A DNA stretch of 56,781 bases, from the NCBI GenBank assembly GCA_947165045.1, contig CAMUYW010000015.1, positions 1 to 56,781 on the forward strand, written 5' to 3'. The DNA is from an uncultured Fibrobacter sp. GTDB lineage: Bacteria; Fibrobacterota; Fibrobacteria; Fibrobacterales; Fibrobacteraceae. Below are positions 52,126 to 56,781 of this stretch, piece after piece. The position numbers and the translations under genes are program-made. A model generated the notes under the pieces. That model saw only the letters and a list, made by a program, of their open reading frames with translations, did not search any database and was not told the origin of the DNA. Position 1 is the first letter of the stretch. Every line of letters begins with the position of its first letter.

Positions 52126-53703
52126 ATGGATCATTCAGAATATACATCTGTTTATGAGGAGTTGATTGCTTTAGCAAAGCAAAATATATATGATGGAGTG
52201 CCTTTGTCTGCCGCTGAAAAATGTATAAGTGATTTCATGGATGGATTTAGAAAACGTAAAATGAATAACAAGTATGTTTGTGCGACTCGTAATGCTTTGG
52301 AGGAGCCCCAAATATATCCACCAATTAGGCCTTTTTACGAAGTGAGAGAAGAAATTGAAAGGGATCCTTTGTTTGAAATTTTTAAGAGGATGCCGAAGGG
52401 AGGAAATCTTCATATCCATACTTCAGCAACACTCAAGGCTGAGGATTTTATTGATTTGTTGATGAATATGGATGCTAATCTGGATGTTGCTGGCTTTACA
52501 ATTGTTAGAACGCAGGTGTCTGATGCCACAGATGAAAAAGACCGGAAAACTAAATTGTATACTCTATTTTTTGTTCCTAATGGTAGTTTTGTCGGTGGAG
52601 ATTATAAAAGACTTTGCGATTTGACTCCTGACGAAAAAGAAGCGTTGTTAAATTATCTTACGATGAGTGATGCTGATAGGATGAATGCGGAAAAATACAT
52701 TTGGGATGAATTTAACCGCTATTTCAGAAGAGTCGGTAATATTCTCAAGGTTCGTTCAATATACAAAGAGTATTATCTTCGGGCTTTTAAAAAGATGATT
52801 GATGATAATATAATGCATGTTGAGCTAAGATTTGGACCGAGTTCGCTTGTTGATTATAATGATAATCCTTGTCAAAAAAAGTGTGATGGAGCTGTTGGTA
52901 AATTTAAAGATGAACAGGTAGAATCCGTTTATTTAATTGGTGCTGCTTATGAAGAGGCGAAAAAATACGCGGATCAAAACGGTAAAACTTTTACGCTTCG
53001 TCTTATAATGTCGGCTAGTCGTACTAAAGACGGATCAGATATTAAGGCCAGCATCAGGGAAGATTTAGATTGGATTCACAGACATTGGGATGATTTTAAA
53101 GACGGCGATCAACGGCTTATTGTCGGGTATGATTTAGTTAGTGAAGAAGATCGAGGTTATGATACCAATGAAATTGCGGAAGCTTTGTTTAATGGGGATG
53201 ACGAAACCTTGACTGATATACCTTTTTATTTCCATGATGGAGAAAGCTGCTGGGCGGATGATACGAATTTGATTTCTGCTGTAGCCTTGAAGTCTCGTCG
53301 AGTTGGTCATGGCATAAATCTTTATCATTTCCCTAAAGTAATGGAAGAAGCTTTGGCTAATAAAATGGCTATAGAGGTCTGTCCGATTAGTAATCAATTG
53401 CTGAGGTATACTCAGGATCTTCGTACGCATCCTATTGCGGAGTATATGAAGAGAAACTTCAAGTGTGTAATCTGTAACGACGATCCTCAAATTTTCAATT
53501 ATAATGGTTTAGCATATGATTTCTGGGAAATTTATTATTCGCAACTTATTGGATTGGGTGGTATAAAAAGGCTTGTGTTTAATTCGATTGAATGTTCTGC
53601 TTTAAGTAACGAATTAAAACAAGAAAGTCTTGGAAAGCTGATGCGGCAATGGGACGATTTTATTGCAAGTCTTTTTGCAAAGATCGATAAAAAGCCTGTT
53701 TAA
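52126..53703 (+). CDS. ADGF/CECR1-type adenosine deaminase-like protein
   Basis: 525 residues. The ATG at 52126 has AAGGAG 5 nt upstream. Metal ligands His96 and His98 are in MPKGGNLHIHTSA, the sequence plan of growth-factor-type (ADGF) deaminases; FHDGESC, RRVGHGINL, CPISNQLL and NDDPQIF correspond to the family's H-G-E, R-x-GHG, CP-x-SN and DDP motifs. It would convert adenosine (or a related purine nucleoside) to inosine. No signal peptide is evident. Base composition is AT-rich relative to its neighbours, and the preceding 150 bp are also A/T-rich, which suggests transfer. Confidence 0.85.
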   Translation: MDHSEYTSVYEELIALAKQNIYDGVPLSAAEKCISDFMDGFRKRKMNNKYVCATRNALEEPQIYPPIRPFYEVREEIERDPLFEIFKRMPKGGNLHIHTSATLKAEDFIDLLMNMDANLDVAGFTIVRTQVSDATDEKDRKTKLYTLFFVPNGSFVGGDYKRLCDLTPDEKEALLNYLTMSDADRMNAEKYIWDEFNRYFRRVGNILKVRSIYKEYYLRAFKKMIDDNIMHVELRFGPSSLVDYNDNPCQKKCDGAVGKFKDEQVESVYLIGAAYEEAKKYADQNGKTFTLRLIMSASRTKDGSDIKASIREDLDWIHRHWDDFKDGDQRLIVGYDLVSEEDRGYDTNEIAEALFNGDDETLTDIPFYFHDGESCWADDTNLISAVALKSRRVGHGINLYHFPKVMEEALANKMAIEVCPISNQLLRYTQDLRTHPIAEYMKRNFKCVICNDDPQIFNYNGLAYDFWEIYYSQLIGLGGIKRLVFNSIECSALSNELKQESLGKLMRQWDDFIASLFAKIDKKPV

Positions 53704-53715
53704 TCGTAAAATAAA

Positions 53716-53753
53716 TCCCGAAAGTGTAATAGAACTTTCGGGAATTTTTTTTT
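53716..53753 (+). terminator. Terminator of the deaminase gene
   Basis: TCCCGAAAGT (53716-53725) pairs with ACTTTCGGGA (53734-53743), loop of 8, then nine T. Confidence 0.9.
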
Positions 53754-53804
53754 CGTATCTTGAGGTAGTAAGTGCTGTGAGGAATCTTCCTGATTATGAA
53801 CAAA

Positions 53805-55022
53805 CTAGAAAGCTTGATATATCTTGAATATCGCGAGGATCTTGCCGATTATTGCAGGAATTCCCGGGCACAAGAAGCAGAGGATGACACGCGTCACGCG
53901 GTTCTTCCACCAGCGCCTGACCTGCCAGATATCGTCCGTCAGCGTTTCCATTTCAGACACGCGTGGCGGTCTCACATAGACTTGCGTAAGTGCTGTGAAA
54001 AATCCAACCCCGATAAGCGGTGTAAGTCCGGTAAACGGAGCCATGACCAGCGCCACAAGTATGGTCAACGGATGGCCGCCTGCGATGATTGCGCCGAGCA
54101 TTGCGCCACCGCCGGTCAGCATTGCCCACTGGAGGCTCAACTGCCCGGCCTTCTCGATACCGGCAACGTAACCGACAAATGCGATACTTGCGATAATCAG
54201 GAACGTAATCGTCCAGCCGAGAATTTTCCAGAGCGAAGTTCCCTTCGGAATGACGGAAATGGATTCCTCGCTTGGCAGTTCCTTGTCTTCTTCGATGATG
54301 CTTGCAATGCCGCGCAAATGGCCTGCGCCGATTACAGCGACGACCTTGTCCCCTTGTGCGTTCTTGATTTTGCTCGCGAGGAACTGGTCGCGTTCGTCGA
54401 TGAGCACTTGCTTTACTTCGGGGAATGTCTTTCCGAACTCCTGCATCATGGAATTGAGCGCATCTTTTTCCTTGATCTTCTGGAGTTCTTCTTCGCTGAT
54501 TTCAGTCTTGTCGAAAATGCTTGCAAAGAGTCCGCCGAGCAAACTGAACTTGCGGTACCACGGAGTGCATGCCCAGGTGCGCTTGAGCGTAATCTTGATA
54601 TCGCGGTCCGCGAGAACAATCGGAATATTTTTCTCGTTGGCAACGTCGACCGCTTCCTTAAGTTCGGAGCCGGGTTTTACGCCGGTCTGTGCGCCCATGC
54701 GTTTTTGGTACGAGCCGAGCACCAAGTTTGCAATGAGGGTTGCGAGCTGCTTTTTCTTGATGACATCTCTCAGGTCTGTGTTTTTCCAACGATTCGGGTC
54801 CTGGATGGACTTGAGACGCCCTTCGTCGAGCTCCACGCAGACGGTGTCCGGGGATTCGTTTTCGATGGTCTCGTGAACAAGATCTTTGGATATTTGCGAA
54901 ATATGGGCTGTTCCGACGAGGACAATTTCTCTGTTGTCCTTGGTGTGGATACGGTAAACGTCGGATTTTTGACCCGTTACGGGTTCCTTAACTTCTTCAG
55001 GCTGGGAATAGACATCGTTCAT
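53805..55022 (-). CDS. TraB/PrgY-family membrane protein
   Basis: 405 residues. The N-terminal TraB domain contains VLVGTAHISQIS and, near its end, VVAVIGAGHLRGIASII, the two conserved GTAH and GxGH motifs of the TIKI/EreA-like superfamily. The C-terminal third has several membrane segments (ILGWTITFLIIASIAFVGYV, WAMLTGGGAMLGAIIAGGHP, LTPLIGVGFFTAL, ILCFLCPGIPAIIGKILAIF). PrgY homologs limit peptide pheromone signalling; here no such system is visible and the function is open. The ATG at 55022 follows a TTTTTCTACATTACC box by 8 nt with no Shine-Dalgarno. Confidence 0.87.
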   Translation of the reverse strand: MNDVYSQPEEVKEPVTGQKSDVYRIHTKDNREIVLVGTAHISQISKDLVHETIENESPDTVCVELDEGRLKSIQDPNRWKNTDLRDVIKKKQLATLIANLVLGSYQKRMGAQTGVKPGSELKEAVDVANEKNIPIVLADRDIKITLKRTWACTPWYRKFSLLGGLFASIFDKTEISEEELQKIKEKDALNSMMQEFGKTFPEVKQVLIDERDQFLASKIKNAQGDKVVAVIGAGHLRGIASIIEEDKELPSEESISVIPKGTSLWKILGWTITFLIIASIAFVGYVAGIEKAGQLSLQWAMLTGGGAMLGAIIAGGHPLTILVALVMAPFTGLTPLIGVGFFTALTQVYVRPPRVSEMETLTDDIWQVRRWWKNRVTRVILCFLCPGIPAIIGKILAIFKIYQAF

Positions 55023-55170
55023 ACGGTAGGGGTAATGTAGAAAAAGAAATGTGTTTTTTGGTCAAATAGGTAAAAATGGACTCGTTTTAAGGAAAAAACG
55101 GAATATGGTATATTATGTATATGAAAAAAAGTGTATATTTTGGCAGGATTTTTTTTCGGAGGAGTACCCC

Positions 55171-55767
55171 ATGAAAAAATTATTTGTTCTTTTGTCTGCA
55201 ATGAGTTTGTTGTTCCTGGGCTGCGCTGGCACGCCGCAGGATAACGGTGAAGCATTGGATAATGCTCTCGTCACCTTCACATCTAATGTCCAGAGCTCCC
55301 GTTGGCAAGAAGCTCTTTCCAATGTGACTCCAGATGAAGCTCGCCAGATTGGTACTTCGGACGGCTATGAATTCTTGCCGGAATACCAGACTGCTGCAAG
55401 CCGTCTTCCGCTTTCTACACTTCGCAAGGCCGGCCTCTCGGTCGATAGCGATGGTCGCCTCGTCGGTATCAAGGCCGTCATGGACGAAACCAACGAACGT
55501 TACAAGGTTTCCGAAGACCAGGCTAAGGTCGGCACGAACCTGAAGCAGATGGAAGATGACCGCATCAAGCGTCGCATCGAAGAAGGCCAGAAGATCCTTC
55601 AGGAAGAAGAAGCTACTGCCCATCAGGAACAGCAGGTCGAAGTCCTCACGAACCGCCTTACGGACGACGAAAAGCGTAAGTACGGCAGCACCGGTGAACT
55701 CCTCGCTCCGGAATCGACTCGTGACGATGGTACGTTCGAAGAAACCTACAACGGTTCCTACAAGTAA
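55171..55767 (+). CDS. Lipoprotein of unknown function with helical C-terminus
   Basis: 198 residues; the ATG at 55171 has GGAGGAG upstream and is preferred to an in-frame start at 55051. Lipobox LFLGCAG with Cys18. The body has an N-terminal domain (EALDNALVTFTSNVQSSRWQ, LSTLRKAGLSVDSDGRLVGI) and a charged coiled-coil-like helix (DDRIKRRIEEGQKILQEEEA). Codon third positions favour C/G, suggesting good expression. No family recognised. Confidence 0.75.
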   Translation: MKKLFVLLSAMSLLFLGCAGTPQDNGEALDNALVTFTSNVQSSRWQEALSNVTPDEARQIGTSDGYEFLPEYQTAASRLPLSTLRKAGLSVDSDGRLVGIKAVMDETNERYKVSEDQAKVGTNLKQMEDDRIKRRIEEGQKILQEEEATAHQEQQVEVLTNRLTDDEKRKYGSTGELLAPESTRDDGTFEETYNGSYK

Positions 55768-55799
55768 TCGAATCGCGTTAGATTGAATTTTGTAGATTG

Positions 55800-55826
55800 T
55801 CCCTCGATATGATCGAGGGATTTTTT
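55800..55826 (+). terminator. Terminator after the lipoprotein at 55171
   Basis: CCCTCGAT (55801-55808) pairs with ATCGAGGG (55812-55819), loop ATG, then six T. Confidence 0.85.
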
Positions 55827-55841
55827 GTTTAGGAGTAATCC

Positions 55842-56276
55842 ATGAAAAGACTCTATGCTCTTCCGGTTTTGCTGATTGCCTTTGCCTTGGTGGCTTGCGG
55901 GAACGATTGGAGTGTTGGCCCTAATGATGGAGGTGCCTCGATCAACAGAAGTTACCGTTACTATTACGGTGTTGATTGCCGTTACGATTCTTTTGGCTCT
56001 TACGACTGCTCGGATTATTACTCTTTGTCGCCCTCTGTGGGCGCGCGTTTAAGTGTAACCCGCGATGGCTATGTGACGCTTTGTGTCGATGACAATTGCT
56101 CTTATTACGATCCGGGTGAGTACGATGTGGGCTATGATCACGGGGATCGCTATTATGATTTTGTTGGTGACGATGTCAGGATGACTATCTATGAAGACGG
56201 CTCCGAAATGGTCTATATTGATAGTTACGAAGGCATGGCCTACTATTATTACCACGATTACGATTATTACTATTGA
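55842..56276 (+). CDS. Small Tyr/Asp-rich lipoprotein
   Basis: 144 residues. Signal peptide MKRLYALPVLLIAFALVACGND with lipobox LVAC. The mature chain is unusually rich in Tyr and Asp, with clusters SYRYYYGVDCRYD and a C-terminal YYYYHDYDYYY, and contains about four Cys besides the lipid Cys. AGGAG precedes the ATG. No family recognised; could be a surface or metal-binding protein but nothing in the sequence decides it. Confidence 0.7.
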   Translation: MKRLYALPVLLIAFALVACGNDWSVGPNDGGASINRSYRYYYGVDCRYDSFGSYDCSDYYSLSPSVGARLSVTRDGYVTLCVDDNCSYYDPGEYDVGYDHGDRYYDFVGDDVRMTIYEDGSEMVYIDSYEGMAYYYYHDYDYYY

Positions 56277-56312
56277 TATGTGGGGGCAATTTTTCTATCT
56301 TATGCCCCACTC

Positions 56313-56781
56313 ATGAGTAATTCTGAACAATTCGTTATTGCCCTCGATGGGGGCTCGGGTACCGGAAAGAGTACCACCGCCAAGCTTGTGGCGAAAAAAC
56401 TCGGCATCACATACCTTGATACTGGCGCCATGTATCGCGCCGTGACGCTTGCTGCCCTCGAAAAGGGACTCCCGGCCGAAGAAGGTGCTGCCATGGACGA
56501 ATTGCTCGCCAACCTCACGCTCGGGTTCGATTCCGAGAACCACGTGCTCATCAACGGTGTTTCCCGCGAAAGCGAAATCCGTGGCATGAAGGTTTCCAGC
56601 AACGTGAGCATCTACTGCGCCCTTCCGTCTGTTCGCGCCGCAATGACCAAGCAGCAGCGCGAAATCGGCAAGAAGCAAAGCTGCATTTTGGATGGTCGCG
56701 ATATCGGAACGGTCGTGTTCCCCGATGCAAAGTACAAGTTTTTCATGGTGACGGACGTGAAGGTCCGCGCCGAACGCCGCT
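56313..56781 (+). CDS. cmk: Cytidylate kinase, 3' end cut off by the window edge
   Basis: Phosphorylates CMP and dCMP. 156 codons present, of about 220. The P-loop LDGGSGTGKSTTAKL starts at residue 10, followed by YLDTGAMYRAVTLAAL (NMP-binding), ILDGRDIGTVVFPDAKYKFF and the start of the LID region VRAERR, all diagnostic. The ATG at 56313 follows a TTTTTCTATCTTATG box by 9 nt without an obvious Shine-Dalgarno. Confidence 0.95.
   Translation, partial: MSNSEQFVIALDGGSGTGKSTTAKLVAKKLGITYLDTGAMYRAVTLAALEKGLPAEEGAAMDELLANLTLGFDSENHVLINGVSRESEIRGMKVSSNVSIYCALPSVRAAMTKQQREIGKKQSCILDGRDIGTVVFPDAKYKFFMVTDVKVRAERR

Noticed and set aside
53796..55040. Plus-strand open frame opposite the TraB-family gene
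   Set aside because: Antisense of a gene with clear TraB motifs and membrane helices; the frame has no recognisable features.

Overview
This window reads as a chromosomal segment of a Fibrobacter (F. succinogenes or a close relative). Three things point there. Two proteins carry the Fibrobacter succinogenes major paralogous domain. Several CG-lipobox lipoproteins have long poly-serine linkers. Plant-cell-wall enzymes (two tandem GH10 xylanases and a Cthe_2159-type carbohydrate-binding lipoprotein) sit among housekeeping genes. The assignment rests on recognising families by eye; no database was searched.

Layout. 1-11.6 kb: the 5' part of polA (cut by the window edge), a Fibrobacter-paralog lipoprotein, an outer-membrane-type protein followed by nnr, an ArsR regulator with a Cu/Zn-type efflux permease, an unknown exported protein and a DUF3516-type DExH helicase. 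11.6-17.5 kb: a surface-polysaccharide cluster rmlA-rmlB-rmlC, low-molecular-weight protein tyrosine phosphatase, Wza-like export lipoprotein, manC. It makes dTDP-rhamnose intermediates and GDP-mannose and supplies the outer-membrane export channel, but it lacks rmlD and a Wzc-type kinase. 17.5-20 kb: pheS and an Rpn/PD-(D/E)XK transposase-like gene. 20-28.1 kb: a two-gene minor-pilin operon encoding a PilW-like protein with an inserted carbohydrate-binding-like domain and a 2223-residue PilX-like protein. 28.3-38.6 kb: gpmI, a lipoprotein, uvrB, a small UreE-N-like protein, an MFS/MBL-hydrolase/acyltransferase operon, cysS. 38.8-42.1 kb: the carbohydrate-binding lipoprotein, a Crp/Fnr regulator, trxA. 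42.2-49.1 kb: a hairpin-rich non-coding block, two GH10 xylanases on separate transcripts, and a divergent pair of Ser-linker lipoproteins, the second with a glucan-water-dikinase/PPDK-like architecture. 49.1-56.8 kb: two paralogous small membrane proteins, a flavodoxin-like lipoprotein, a second Fibrobacter-paralog protein, an ADGF-type adenosine deaminase of AT-rich composition, a TraB/PrgY protein, two small lipoproteins and the start of cmk.

The best candidates for something undescribed are: (1) the minor-pilin pair that seems to put carbohydrate-binding modules on a type IV pilus-like structure; (2) the lipid-anchored, glucan-dikinase-like protein; (3) a REP-like repeat family (core GTCATCCTGAGC...GAAGGATCC) that occurs between genes and also in frame inside uvrB and the dikinase-like gene; (4) a 270-bp hairpin-rich block upstream of trxA; (5) a recurrent TTTCTAnATTnC box just upstream of many start codons, resembling the TAnnTTTG element of Bacteroidetes promoters.
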